Part shown: in pieces, positions 24,633 through 33,294 of the stretch
Numbering within the stretch: the first letter of the stretch is position 1
Layout: each line of letters opens with the position of its first letter
Source: an uncultured Phycisphaerales bacterium
Lineage (GTDB): Bacteria > Planctomycetota > Phycisphaerae > Phycisphaerales > UBA1924
Reading direction: 5' to 3'
Length of the DNA: 64,000 nt
Assembly (NCBI GenBank): GCA_937871915.1
Contig: CALMPG010000134.1
Location: 78,453-142,452 of the forward strand
Made by a program: the position numbers and the translations under genes
The notes under the pieces: generated by a model
What the model was told of the DNA's origin: nothing
The model's input: the letters and a program-made list of their open reading frames with translations, nothing else
The model's database searches: none

Positions 24633-24851
24633 TCAGTGCCGGTAGGTGATCCGGGCCTTGGTCAGGTCGTACGGGCTGAGCTCGACGGTCACCTTGTCCC
24701 CCGGCAGGATGCGGATGTAGTTCATCCGCATCTTCCCGGACACATAGGCGAGCACCCGCACGTCGTTGGGGAGTTTGACCTTGAACATCGCGTTCGGGAG
24801 AGACTCCTCCACGATCGCGTCGAGACTGACCTTGTCTTCCTGCTTCGTCAC
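24633..24851 (-). CDS. infA: translation initiation factor IF-1
   Basis: A 72-residue OB-fold protein of exact family length. [20 protein letters not shown] and [22 protein letters not shown] text ([18 protein letters not shown]) are canonical. It lies between secY and rpmJ as in many spc operons. adk and map, common here in other bacteria, are absent. Confidence 0.98.
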   Translation of the reverse strand: MTKQEDKVSLDAIVEESLPNAMFKVKLPNDVRVLAYVSGKMRMNYIRILPGDKVTVELSPYDLTKARITYRH

Positions 24852-24914
24852 TGGGTTCCTTCGGACTGTCGGGTACGAACTGGGAGGGTTGGGGATCGGA
24901 GCGAACGGAGAATG

Positions 24915-26300
24915 TTAGGCGGCGGTACGCCCACCCTTGGCCGATTCATCCGGCCCAAGGAACCCCGCGTAGTTGCGCATGAGCAGGTTGGCCTCCACGC
25001 GCTGGATGACGTCGAGCACGACCGACACCACGATGAGCAGCCCCGTTCCGCCGAGGAACTGCGTGACCGAGTAGGGGATATTCAGCGAACGGTTGACCAC
25101 CATGGGGGCCACGGCGATCACGGCCAGGAAGGCCGCGCCGACGTAGGTGATGCGCTCCATCACGGTTTCGAGATACTCCGCCGTGCGCGGCCCGGGCCGG
25201 AGCCCGGGGATGAACGACCCGTGGTCGCGGAGCTGCTTGGACATTTCCTCGGGATTGAACTGGACGGTGATCCAGAAGTACGAGAAGAAATAGATCAGGA
25301 CGACCTCGCACACGGTGTAGATGAACTCGCCGTTGCCGAAGTTGGTGCTCAGCCACTGCGAGGCCTGCTCCCACCACGAGCCGGGGGCCGAGACGCGGGC
25401 CTGGGCCGAGAGCATGGACAGGATCACCGACGGGAAGATCATCAGCGACGAGGCGAAGATCACGGGCATGACGCCGCCGTGGTTCACCCGGAGCGGCAGG
25501 TACGAGCGCTGCCCGCCGAAGACCTTGCGCCCGCGCGTGTGCTTGGCCTGCTGGATGGGCACCCGTCTCTGGGCCACGGTCATGAGCACCGACCCCGCCA
25601 CGACGACCACGAACCCCGCGAGGATGAAGAAGACGCTCGACCAGCCGATCCGCTGCGGATCGCGCGGGTTGAAGTTGTTGTACATGTACTCGATCGCGCC
25701 GGGCATCTGCGTGAGGATGCCCGCCGTGATGATCAGCGAGACGCCGTTGCCGATGCCGTGCTTGTCGATCTGCTCGCCCAGCCACATCAGGAACATGCAC
25801 CCGGCCGTCAGCGCGGCCACGGCCATGATCCACCACACCGGGTTCATCCCGTAGGTGGACTGCACCATGCCCAGCTTGTTGATGTAGCTCAGCCAGCCGA
25901 TCCCCTGCACGATGCACAGGCCGATCGTGGTCAGGCGGGTCCACTCCATGATCTTCTGCCGGCCCGTCGGGCCCTCGTTCTGCAGGGTCTTGAGGCTCGG
26001 CAGCACGCTCGCCAGGAGCTGGAAGATGATCGACGCCGAGATGTAGGGCATCACGCCCAGGCCGAAGATCGTCGACCGTCCGAAGGCGCCGCCCGAGAAC
26101 ACCGACACGAACGTCGCCATCCGGCCCGCCGCCGACCCCTCGGTGTCGAAGGTGTCGAACTGCTTGGCCAGAAGCGTCTGGTCCAGCCCGGGCAGGGGCA
26201 CCCAGTGGCCGATGCGGAAGACCGCCAGCATCCCCAGTGTGAAGAGGATCTTCGTGCGGAGTTCCGCGATCCGAAAGACATTGACGAGGGCTTGCAGCAT
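24915..26300 (-). CDS. secY: preprotein translocase subunit SecY
   Basis: A 461-residue ten-helix channel of the Sec translocon. FRIGHWVPLPGLD starts helix 1, the plug region holds GGAFGRSTIFGLGVMPYISAS, and the C-terminal half has RTAEYLETVMERITYVGA. The ATG at 26300 (MLQALVNVFRI) is preferred. A GTG 45 nt upstream lies inside a REP element and would add MVVPRTEQ, unlike the family. Confidence 0.96.
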   Translation of the reverse strand: MLQALVNVFRIAELRTKILFTLGMLAVFRIGHWVPLPGLDQTLLAKQFDTFDTEGSAAGRMATFVSVFSGGAFGRSTIFGLGVMPYISASIIFQLLASVLPSLKTLQNEGPTGRQKIMEWTRLTTIGLCIVQGIGWLSYINKLGMVQSTYGMNPVWWIMAVAALTAGCMFLMWLGEQIDKHGIGNGVSLIITAGILTQMPGAIEYMYNNFNPRDPQRIGWSSVFFILAGFVVVVAGSVLMTVAQRRVPIQQAKHTRGRKVFGGQRSYLPLRVNHGGVMPVIFASSLMIFPSVILSMLSAQARVSAPGSWWEQASQWLSTNFGNGEFIYTVCEVVLIYFFSYFWITVQFNPEEMSKQLRDHGSFIPGLRPGPRTAEYLETVMERITYVGAAFLAVIAVAPMVVNRSLNIPYSVTQFLGGTGLLIVVSVVLDVIQRVEANLLMRNYAGFLGPDESAKGGRTAA

Positions 26301-26334
26301 TCGTTTGAGTCCGGGGGCCTTCTGTTCCGTCCTG

Positions 26335-26385
26335 GGTACCACCACGCTCCGCGTGGTGTCGGGTCCCGCCGCGCCCTGCGCGGCG
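26335..26385. repeat. tandem pair of GGTACC-type REP palindromes
   Basis: 26335-26358 has head GGTACC and stem CACCACGC / GCGTGGTG around TCC. It is identical, base for base, to the reverse complement of 58482-58505. A degenerate copy with GCCGCGC / GCGCGGC follows at 26362-26385 in the same orientation. Located just upstream of secY. Confidence 0.85.
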
Positions 26386-26402
26386 ACGTCAAGCCCTCAA
26401 CC

Positions 26403-27110
26403 TTACTCCGCCTTCGGAGCCTCCTTGGCCGGAGCCTTCGGCGCGGCGCCCTTCTCGGGAGCCTCCTTGGCGGGCTTGGCGCCCTTCTTCGCGTCCTTGC
26501 CGTCCTTGGCGTCCTTGGCGTCGGCGTCGAGATCCTCGATGACGACCTTCTTGGGCCCGCTGGAACGCTTGAGCTTCTTGGTCAGGTTCTTCGGGGTCAG
26601 GTCGTCGGAGGAGCGGTCGATGCCGCGGACCTTGTCGCGACGCGTGCCCGTCTCCTTGACCGTGCCGCCCGAGCCGGTCACGAGCGTCTTGACCTTGGCC
26701 GAGACGCGGTTGGCGGTGATGGCAAGCTTCACGCCCACCTTCTCGTCCTTGGCCAGATCGCCGAGGATCTTCAGGTCGCGGCTGTCGTCGCGGACCAGGC
26801 CCGCCTTCTGCAGCGTGGCCATGCTCACCTCGCCGCCCTTGGCGAAGGCGGGGTGCTGCAGGATGGAGCGCAGGTTGACGATCCAGTAGCGCGTGGTGAA
26901 GTTGAAGTTGGAGAAGCCGAACTTCCGCAGGCGGCGGAAGTAGGGCATCTGCCCTCCCTCGAAGGCGAGCTTGGCCGCGTAGCCCGAGCGCGACGACGCA
27001 CCCTTCTGGCCGCGTCCGGACCGACGGCCGGTGCCCGAGCCGGTGCCGCGCCCGACGCGCTTGCGCGCCTTGTACTTGCCGGCGAGGGTGGTGATGTCGT
27101 GGATCATCAT
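26403..27110 (-). CDS. rplO: 50S ribosomal protein L15 with long charged tail
   Basis: A 235-residue uL15 (usual about 145). The N-terminus has the canonical GRGTGSGTGRRSGRGQKG. From about residue 155 it continues into a Lys/Asp/Ala-rich extension (DAKDAKDGKDAKKGAKPAK...), predicted disordered. L30 (rpmD), normally just upstream, is not present between rpsE and rplO. Confidence 0.95.
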   Translation of the reverse strand: MMIHDITTLAGKYKARKRVGRGTGSGTGRRSGRGQKGASSRSGYAAKLAFEGGQMPYFRRLRKFGFSNFNFTTRYWIVNLRSILQHPAFAKGGEVSMATLQKAGLVRDDSRDLKILGDLAKDEKVGVKLAITANRVSAKVKTLVTGSGGTVKETGTRRDKVRGIDRSSDDLTPKNLTKKLKRSSGPKKVVIEDLDADAKDAKDGKDAKKGAKPAKEAPEKGAAPKAPAKEAPKAE

Positions 27111-27173
27111 GGCGGGAAACTCCCGAAATCAGTGCTGGATGCGTGTGCGAGTACCAAAACAGAACAAACCAAA

Positions 27174-27905
27174 TCAGGCCTTGGGAGCCTCCGACGCGGG
27201 GTTGCCGGCGCTGGGCGAGCCGCCCTCGGGAGCGCCCCCGCCACCGCCGCCGCCCATGTTCCGGCGCGGGCCGCGCCCGCCGCCGCCCGGACCGCCGCGA
27301 CCGCGACCCTTGCGCTCGTCGGCCACGGTGTTCACCGGACCGCGGGCCTTCTTGGGGCCGGCGGTGGCGGTGGCCATGGTGGACTTGGAGGCCTCGATGA
27401 CCTCGACGATGCGGGTCTTGCCGAGTTCCTGGCCGCGCAGGGCCGCGACGTTCTCGGGGATGCTCAGGCGGCCGAGACCGTCGAACACGGCCTTGACCGT
27501 GTTTCGGGCGTTGGTCGAGCCGTAGCACTTGGACAGACAGTCGGAGACGCCGGCCATGTCCATGATGGCGCGGACCACGCCGCCGGCGACCACGCCCGTG
27601 CCGGGCGAGGCGGGGATCAGTCGCACCTTCGAGGCGGAGAACTTCCCCTCGACCTCGTGGTGGATGGTCGTGCCGATGCGGGTGATGTCCACCATGGAGC
27701 GCTTGGCGTACTTCTGGGCCTTCTCGATGGCCTGGGGCACCTCGTTGGCCTTGCCGTAGCCGTAGCCCACCTGGCCGCGCCGGTTGCCGACGACGACGAG
27801 CGCGCCGAAGGAGAACCGGCGTCCGCCCTTGACGGTGCTGGCCGTGCGGTACACGCCGATCGTGGTGGATTCGAGTTGCGATGATTCGTCGAGGATCTCG
27901 GGCAT
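27174..27905 (-). CDS. rpsE: 30S ribosomal protein S5 with Gly-rich tail
   Basis: A 243-residue uS5 (usual about 165). The RNA-binding domain has TVKGGRRFSFGALVVVGNRR and the second domain TRIVEVIEASKSTMATATAG. After about residue 185 there is a Gly/Arg-rich tail (GRGRGGPGGGGRGPRRN then poly-Gly). The tail resembles RGG boxes in composition. Confidence 0.95.
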   Translation of the reverse strand: MPEILDESSQLESTTIGVYRTASTVKGGRRFSFGALVVVGNRRGQVGYGYGKANEVPQAIEKAQKYAKRSMVDITRIGTTIHHEVEGKFSASKVRLIPASPGTGVVAGGVVRAIMDMAGVSDCLSKCYGSTNARNTVKAVFDGLGRLSIPENVAALRGQELGKTRIVEVIEASKSTMATATAGPKKARGPVNTVADERKGRGRGGPGGGGRGPRRNMGGGGGGGAPEGGSPSAGNPASEAPKA

Positions 27906-27920
27906 GGTCTGATTTCCTGC

Positions 27921-27960
27921 GATAGGTCCTATGGGTCGTATTGGTCGTATAAGACCTATT
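27921..27960. repeat. ATAGGTCC-type repeat
   Basis: GATAGGTCCTATGGGTCGTA followed by TTGGTCGTATAAGACCTATT, in the rpsE-rplR gap. Same family as 23851, 29452 and 49279. Confidence 0.7.
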
Positions 27961-27968
27961 CAAACTGC

Positions 27969-28334
27969 TTAGAACTTGAGGCCTTCCTTGCGGGCCGCGT
28001 CGCCCAGGGCCTTCACGCGCCCGTGGTACTTGAACCCGCCGCGGTCGAAGCAGACGGCGGTCACCCCGGCCTTCTTGGCCCGGTCGGCGATGAGCTTGCC
28101 CACGGCCTCGGCGGCCTTGGAGTTGCCCGTCTTCCCGTCGAGCCCGGCGGCCGCCTCCACCGTGCTGGCGCTCACGAGCGTCTTGCCCGCCAGGTCGTCG
28201 ATGACCTGCACGTGCATGTGCTTGAGCGACTTGTACACGGCCAGGCGGGGGCGGCTGGGCGTTCCGGTCATTCTGCTCCGCACGCGCTTGTGGCGCTTGA
28301 CGCGGCGAAGGGCCTTGCTCTTGTTCTTGTTCAT
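27969..28334 (-). CDS. rplR: 50S ribosomal protein L18
   Basis: A 121-residue uL18 of normal length that binds 5S r[23 protein letters not shown] and the terminal [17 protein letters not shown] are canonical. The ATG at 28334 begins [11 protein letters not shown]. Confidence 0.97.
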   Translation of the reverse strand: MNKNKSKALRRVKRHKRVRSRMTGTPSRPRLAVYKSLKHMHVQVIDDLAGKTLVSASTVEAAAGLDGKTGNSKAAEAVGKLIADRAKKAGVTAVCFDRGGFKYHGRVKALGDAARKEGLKF

Positions 28335-28370
28335 GGCTGATTCTCGATTCGTCGAACTCGTGTGTGCAAA

Positions 28371-28400
28371 TGCCTTGGTTGCACCGGCGAAGGCCGGCGG
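28371..28400. repeat. TGCCTTGG/CCGGC repeat
   Basis: TGCCTTGGTTGCACCGGCGA followed by AGGCCGGCGG, between rplF and rplR. The element at 35172-35204 matches it except for a few positions, and both read [10 protein letters not shown] on the plus strand. Confidence 0.7.
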
Positions 28401-28402
28401 AC

Positions 28403-28954
28403 TCAGGCCCCGAACTGCTTGCCCTGCTTGCGCTTGATGGTCTCGGTGGTGTACTTGATCCCCTTGCCGTTGTAGGGCTCGGGCTTGCGGACGGCCCGCG
28501 TCTTGGCCGCGAACTGCCCCACCATCTGCTTGTCCGCCCCGGAGATCGTGATGATCTGCTTGTCCACCTTGACGTTGAGCCCCTTGGGGATGTCCACCAT
28601 GATGGGGTTGGCAAAGCCGACCACGAGCTTGAGCTTCGGGCCCGCCACCGCCGCCGTCCAGCCCACGCCCACCACTTCCAGGGCCTTCTCGTACCCGGTC
28701 TGCACGCCCGTGATCGCGTTCTGGATCAGGGCGCGGCTGGTGCCCCACAGGGCCCGGGCCAGCGAGTCGTCGCTCTGCGCATCGTCGATCGTGCACTTGA
28801 TCGACTTCTCGCTCTCGTTCCAGGCGACCTTCACCTCGGGGTGGACGTTCACCACGAGCGTGCCCTTGGGCCCGGTCGCGGAGACTTCCTGGCCCTTGAG
28901 GCTGATCTTGACCCCGGCGGGGACGGTGATGATTTTTCGGCCGATACGGGACAT
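28403..28954 (-). CDS. rplF: 50S ribosomal protein L6
   Basis: A 183-residue uL6 of normal length. [17 protein letters not shown] and the C-terminal [20 protein letters not shown] are canonical. Confidence 0.98.
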   Translation of the reverse strand: MSRIGRKIITVPAGVKISLKGQEVSATGPKGTLVVNVHPEVKVAWNESEKSIKCTIDDAQSDDSLARALWGTSRALIQNAITGVQTGYEKALEVVGVGWTAAVAGPKLKLVVGFANPIMVDIPKGLNVKVDKQIITISGADKQMVGQFAAKTRAVRKPEPYNGKGIKYTTETIKRKQGKQFGA

Positions 28955-29026
28955 GGTCTTGTGCTCCTCACCGAGCGGGGCTCGGCGGCTTCAGAACCCC
29001 GGGATTGCCATCCCCGGGGTTCTTAG

Positions 29027-29425
29027 TTAGTTCACCTGCGCGAGGAGCTCGCCGCCGAGCCGCTCGACGCGGCACTTGCGGTCGCTCATCACGCCCTTGG
29101 ACGTGGACACGATGCAGATTCCCAGGCCCTGGAGCGGGCGGGGGATCTCCTCGACGCCCTTGTAGACGCGCCGGCCCGGCTTGCTCTCGCGCTTCACCGC
29201 GTGCAGGATCGTCTCGCCGCGCGGGCCGTACTTGAGCTTGATCTTGATCTTCCCCTGGCGGCCGTCCTCGGCGAGCTCGTAGGAAGTGATGTACCCCTCG
29301 TCCTTCAGGACGGAGGCGATGCCGACGCACACCTTGCTCTTGAGGCAGGTGACTTCCTTGGCGCGGTTGCTCGCCGCGTTGCGGATTCTGGTCAGCATGT
29401 CCGAGATCGGATCGTTGATCGCCAT
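29027..29425 (-). CDS. rpsH: 30S ribosomal protein S8
   Basis: A 132-residue uS8 of normal length. DPISDMLTRIRNA near the start and GLGICIVSTSKGVMSDRKCR at the end are canonical. Confidence 0.98.
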   Translation of the reverse strand: MAINDPISDMLTRIRNAASNRAKEVTCLKSKVCVGIASVLKDEGYITSYELAEDGRQGKIKIKLKYGPRGETILHAVKRESKPGRRVYKGVEEIPRPLQGLGICIVSTSKGVMSDRKCRVERLGGELLAQVN

Positions 29426-29451
29426 GTTCTGTTCTCGTCTCGTTCGTTGCG

Positions 29452-29483
29452 CCCATAGGTCCTATGGGTCGTATGGGTCCTAT
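29452..29483. repeat. ATAGGTCC-type repeat
   Basis: CCCATAGGTCCTATGGGTCG followed by TATGGGTCCTAT, in the rpsN-rpsH gap. The CCCATAGG / CCTATGGG arms form a hairpin. Confidence 0.7.
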
Positions 29484-29505
29484 CCGTGAGCCTGAGTCCG
29501 CACGA

Positions 29506-29691
29506 TCACCAGGAAGACTTCCGCATCCCGGGGATCTTCCCCTCCAGGGCCAGCTTCCGCAGCATGATGCGGCTGATGCGGAACTTGCGGTACACCCCGC
29601 GGGCTCGCCCCGTCAGCTCGCACCGGCGCACGATGCGCGAGGAGAACTTGGGGGTGCGTGCGGTCTTGGCCATCTGTGCCTTGGTCGTCAT
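29506..29691 (-). CDS. rpsN: 30S ribosomal protein S14, short form without zinc site
   Basis: A 61-residue uS14 of the short (zinc-type) length. The zinc-ribbon pattern CxxC...CxxC is reduced to a single Cys24 in [16 protein letters not shown]. The other three positions are Thr, Ser and Met ([11 protein letters not shown]). The C-terminus [11 protein letters not shown] is canonical. It is therefore a zinc-free variant of the short form. Confidence 0.95.
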   Translation of the reverse strand: MTTKAQMAKTARTPKFSSRIVRRCELTGRARGVYRKFRISRIMLRKLALEGKIPGMRKSSW

Positions 29692-29752
29692 GGTGCGGGC
29701 CTCTGGAGTCGATCGTGCGGGTCTTCTGCGTCGTGCGGGGTGGGGATGCTGG

Positions 29753-30430
29753 TCAGTTGTTCTTCTCGTCCTTGCGGAACGGGAAGCCGAGTTCGGTGAG
29801 CAGGTGCCGGCTCATGTCCGGGGTCGAGCCCGAGAACTGCAGGTTGATGTTCATGCCGTGGGTGAAGTTCACCTCGGCCATGTTGATCTCCGGGAACACG
29901 CCCTGCTCGGTCAGGCCCATGGAGTAGTTGCCCTGCTTGTCGAAGGCCTTGGGCGAGAGCCCGCGGAAGTCCTTGATGCGGGGCGTGGCCAGGTGGATCA
30001 GGCGATCGAGGAAGTACCACATGCGGTCGCGCCGCAGGGTCACCATCGCCGAGGTCTCGTAGCCGGCGCGGACCTTGAAGTTCGACACGCTCTTCTTGGC
30101 CTTGATCACCACCGGCTTCTGGCCGCTGATCTTCACCAGCGTGTCGAGCACCGTCTGGCGGACCAGCGGCGGGAGCTTCGTGCCCTCCAGGTGCCGGCCC
30201 ATGTTCACGTTGATCGTGATGGTCTTCAGGCGGGGGCGCTGCATCGGGTTCTTGAGCCCGAACTTCTCGCCCACCGAGGCGTCCACCTTCTCGCGGAAGA
30301 GCGCCTTGAGGCGCGCCTCGGGGAGCGGACCGACCGGGGCGTCGTCGTGCTTGCCCTTCTTGCCGCCGCCCCCGCCGGCGCCCTTGGCGCGTTCCGGCTT
30401 GGTTCCCTGCTGTGCGTGTTCCTTGGCCAT
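29753..30430 (-). CDS. rplE: 50S ribosomal protein L5 with N-terminal extension
   Basis: A 225-residue uL5 (usual about 180). The core includes the IVxNMG-like [11 protein letters not shown] and [21 protein letters not shown] text ([18 protein letters not shown]). The first 35 residues ([20 protein letters not shown]...) are a Gly/Lys-rich extension. They are preceded by a normal ATG, so the extension is probably real. Confidence 0.95.
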   Translation of the reverse strand: MAKEHAQQGTKPERAKGAGGGGGKKGKHDDAPVGPLPEARLKALFREKVDASVGEKFGLKNPMQRPRLKTITINVNMGRHLEGTKLPPLVRQTVLDTLVKISGQKPVVIKAKKSVSNFKVRAGYETSAMVTLRRDRMWYFLDRLIHLATPRIKDFRGLSPKAFDKQGNYSMGLTEQGVFPEINMAEVNFTHGMNINLQFSGSTPDMSRHLLTELGFPFRKDEKNN

Positions 30431-30493
30431 GGTTCAGACTCGTGTTCTTGGTGCGTGTGTTCGTTCGGGGGGAGTGCGGGCGGGACTGTGGGT

Positions 30494-30856
30494 TCAGGAC
30501 TTCTTCTTGGCGTCGGCCGAGCGGATCGGCTGGCCGATCGTCTCGCCGGTGGTCGCGGCCACGCGCAGCTTGCTCCCGTCGGAGTTGAGCTTCACGCGGA
30601 CGCGCGTCGCCTTGCCGTTCTTGTCCACGGGGCTCACGTTGGAGATGTGGATCGGGGCCTCGCGCGTGATGATGCCCCCCTGCGGCGCCTTCTGCGTCGG
30701 CTTGAGGTGCTTGGTGCGCATGTTGAGACCCTTGATCACCACGCGCTCGCGCCCGGGTTCATCCCCCGAGATCACGCGGACGATCGTGCCGGTCTTGCCC
30801 TTGTGCGAGCCGCTGGTCACCATCACCAGGTCGCCTTTGCGTACGTGCCGTGCCAT
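30494..30856 (-). CDS. rplX: 50S ribosomal protein L24
   Basis: A 120-residue uL24 of near-normal length. The KOW motif GDLVMVTSGSHKGKTGTIVR is at about 9-28. It begins 1 nt after the rplN stop, which suggests coupled translation. Confidence 0.97.
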   Translation of the reverse strand: MARHVRKGDLVMVTSGSHKGKTGTIVRVISGDEPGRERVVIKGLNMRTKHLKPTQKAPQGGIITREAPIHISNVSPVDKNGKATRVRVKLNSDGSKLRVAATTGETIGQPIRSADAKKKS

Positions 30857-30857
30857 A

Positions 30858-31244
30858 TCACACCACCTCCGGAGCGAGGGAGACGATCTTCATGTAGTTC
30901 TTGTCGCGCAGCTCGCGGGCGACGGGCCCGAAGATGCGTGTTCCCTTGGGATTGCCGTCGTCCTGGATCAGGACGACCGCGTTCGCGTCGAACTTGACGT
31001 ACGACCCGTCGGCGCGGCGCGTCGACTTGGTCGTCCGCACCACCACCGCCTTGGACTTGTCCCCCGCCTTCACGTCCGAGCCCGGGAGCGCCTTCTTGAT
31101 GGACACGAGCACGCGGTCGCCCACGCCCGCCATCTTGCGCTGGAACTTGCCCGTGCGCGTCGAGGCGCCGTACACGCGGATCACGTACGCGATCTTCGCG
31201 CCCGAGTTGTCCGCCACTTCACATCTGGTTTCTTGCTGCAGCAT
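30858..31244 (-). CDS. rplN: 50S ribosomal protein L14
   Basis: A 128-residue uL14. [20 protein letters not shown] and [20 protein letters not shown] are canonical. Confidence 0.98.
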   Translation of the reverse strand: MLQQETRCEVADNSGAKIAYVIRVYGASTRTGKFQRKMAGVGDRVLVSIKKALPGSDVKAGDKSKAVVVRTTKSTRRADGSYVKFDANAVVLIQDDGNPKGTRIFGPVARELRDKNYMKIVSLAPEVV

Positions 31245-31280
31245 GGTCTTGTCTTTCTAGGTCTGCTCTCGGCACCACTC

Positions 31281-31610
31281 TCAGGCCTTCGCGTTCGGGT
31301 CCGTCCGGACCAGGTCCACCAGGTCCCCCTTCTGAACCACCCGCACCAGCGTCCAGTGCTTGGTCCGCGACATCGGGCGGCACGGCTTGACCTCCACGGT
31401 GTCCCCGGTCTTCGAGTCGTTGGCCTCGTCGTGGACCTGCAGCACCGTCTTGCGCGAGACGAACTTGCCGTACTTGGGGTGCATCGCCTTGTAGCGCACC
31501 ACCACCGTGCGCGACTTGGAACGCTTGTCGGACTCCACCGTCCCGACCATGGTGACGATCTTCCTGGGCTCGGTGGTGGACGCGGGGGCTTTGTTCGTGG
31601 CTGTCGGCAT
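31281..31610 (-). CDS. rpsQ: 30S ribosomal protein S17
   Basis: A 109-residue uS17. The core MVGTVESDKRSKSRTVVV and GDTVEVKPCRPMSRTKHW are canonical. An in-frame TTG at 31655 gives 15 more residues, but the ATG at 31610 is preferred. A short N-terminal extension remains (PTATNKAPASTTEPRK). Confidence 0.95.
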   Translation of the reverse strand: MPTATNKAPASTTEPRKIVTMVGTVESDKRSKSRTVVVRYKAMHPKYGKFVSRKTVLQVHDEANDSKTGDTVEVKPCRPMSRTKHWTLVRVVQKGDLVDLVRTDPNAKA

Positions 31611-31676
31611 GGGGAGGTTCGTGTCTGGTGGGTCGGGGGTCTGGTGCTCGTTCAACTCGCGGGGACTCTGGGGGTC

Positions 31677-32072
31677 TTACTTGCTCGCCTTGGCCGTCCT
31701 GGCCGACTTGGCGGATCGGGCCGACGCGCCCGCCTTCCGCGGGGTCTTCGCGGCCGTGGCCTTGGGGGGCGCCTTGGGCGCGGGCTTGGCCGGGGCCTTG
31801 GCCCGCTTGCCCGCCGCGGCGGGGGAGCGGGGGGCTCGCGGGGCGCTGGGCTCGCCGGTGCCGGCGCGGCCGCGGGCGTTCTGCTCGGTCAGGATCCTCG
31901 CGATGTTCCGCTTGGTGATCCCGAACTGCGAGACGTCCTCGACCTTCTCGGTGACCGACTGCGAGCGGAGCGTGTACATCCGCTCCCGCAGCGCGTTGAG
32001 CTCGATGCCGAGCTCCTCGCCCGTCATCTTCTTCACCTTCTCGGCGAACGTCTTTTCCTGGTGCTTGGCCAT
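31677..32072 (-). CDS. rpmC: 50S ribosomal protein L29 with Ala/Lys/Pro tail
   Basis: A 131-residue uL29, twice the usual 65. Residues 1-70 carry the two-helix core (ELNALRERMYTLRSQ, ITKRNIARILTEQN). The rest is a basic, Ala/Pro-rich tail (RSPAAAGKRAKAPAKPAPKA...), predicted disordered and histone-tail-like in composition. Confidence 0.93.
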   Translation of the reverse strand: MAKHQEKTFAEKVKKMTGEELGIELNALRERMYTLRSQSVTEKVEDVSQFGITKRNIARILTEQNARGRAGTGEPSAPRAPRSPAAAGKRAKAPAKPAPKAPPKATAAKTPRKAGASARSAKSARTAKASK

Positions 32073-32113
32073 TGTGAAACTCGTGTCTCGTGTAGTCGGG
32101 GTTCGGAACTCGA

Positions 32114-32533
32114 TCAGACGCTCAACCGGCGGCCCACGAAGCGGCACTTCACCGGCATCTTCATCGCCACGCGGACCAGCGCCTTCTTGGCCGAGGCCTC
32201 CGGCACGCCGGCGATCTCGAAGAGGATGGTGCCGGGCTTCACGCGGGCCGCCCAGTACTCCACCTCCGCCTTGCCGGTGCCCATTCGCGTCTCCAGCGGC
32301 TTCTTGCTGATGGGCTTGTCCGGGAAGACGCGGATGAACAGCTTGCCCTCGCGCTTGAGGAAGTGCATCGCGGCGACGCGCCCGGCCTCGATCACGCGAG
32401 CGGGGAGCCACTGCCCCTCCATCGCCTGCAGGCCGTAGTCGCCGAAGGCGACGTAGTTGCCCTTGGTCGCCTTGCGCGGGCGCACCCGGCGCTGCTCCTT
32501 GCGAAACTTCACTCTTTTGGGCATCAGGGCCAT
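32114..32533 (-). CDS. rplP: 50S ribosomal protein L16
   Basis: A 139-residue uL16 of normal length. MALMPKRVKFRKEQRR and the FPDKPISKKPLETRMG region are canonical. Confidence 0.98.
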   Translation of the reverse strand: MALMPKRVKFRKEQRRVRPRKATKGNYVAFGDYGLQAMEGQWLPARVIEAGRVAAMHFLKREGKLFIRVFPDKPISKKPLETRMGTGKAEVEYWAARVKPGTILFEIAGVPEASAKKALVRVAMKMPVKCRFVGRRLSV

Positions 32534-32587
32534 CGAACGATCTCCGTCAAATCAGGGTCAACTCTGCATTCTGCACTTTGGACCAAC

Positions 32588-33292
32588 TCAGCGACGACCA
32601 CGGGCACGCGCCCGTCCGCCAGCCGCCTTGGACTCGGCCTCGTCGGCCTCGCCCTGCTTGTACATCCCCTTGTAGACCCACACCTGCACGCCGATCATGC
32701 CGTAGGACATCAGCGCCTCCGCCGTGCCGTAGTCGATGTGCGCCTGCAGCGTGGAGAGCGGCAGCGAGCCCAGACGCATGTCCAGCGTCCGGCTCATCTC
32801 CGCCCCGCCCAGACGGCCGGCCATCTGGATCTTCACGCCCTGGGCCCCCGCGGCCATCACCGCGTCGGCCTTCATCTTCATGGCGCGACGGAAGGCCACG
32901 CGCTTCTTGAGCTGGTCGGCCACGCCCTCGGCGATCAGCTTCGCCTCGATGTCCGGGTTCTTGATCTCGAGGATCGAGATCGAGACCTTGCGGCCCGTCT
33001 GCAGCTGCAGCTCCTCGGTCAGGCGGTCCACCTCGGCCCCTTTGGGCCCGATCACCAGGCCCGGGCGGGCCGTCTTGATGATCACCTTGAGCTCCTCGCG
33101 GGTGCGCTCGATGTGGATGTCGCTCACCGCGGCGTGCGGTGGCTGGCGGTTGAGCCGCTTGTCCAGGAAGCGGCGGATCTTCTCGTCCTCGATGAGCAAC
33201 TCGCCGTACACCGCCTTGGGGGCGTACCAGCGCGAGCGGTGGGCCTCGGTGATGCCGACGCGGAAGCCGAATGGTTGGGTCTTCTGTCCCAT
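32588..33292 (-). CDS. rpsC: 30S ribosomal protein S3
   Basis: A 234-residue uS3. The KH domain holds RPGLVIGPKGAEVDRLTEEL, and MGQKTQPFGFRVGITEAHRS starts it. It begins 2 nt after the rplV stop. The tail is short and basic (AAGGRARARGRR). Confidence 0.98.
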   Translation of the reverse strand: MGQKTQPFGFRVGITEAHRSRWYAPKAVYGELLIEDEKIRRFLDKRLNRQPPHAAVSDIHIERTREELKVIIKTARPGLVIGPKGAEVDRLTEELQLQTGRKVSISILEIKNPDIEAKLIAEGVADQLKKRVAFRRAMKMKADAVMAAGAQGVKIQMAGRLGGAEMSRTLDMRLGSLPLSTLQAHIDYGTAEALMSYGMIGVQVWVYKGMYKQGEADEAESKAAGGRARARGRR

Positions 33293-33294
33293 GA

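Noticed and set aside
24579..27884. 1101-residue plus-strand open frame across secY, rplO and rpsE
   Set aside because: Antisense to conserved ribosomal and secY genes; low-complexity His/Arg/Asp-rich text.
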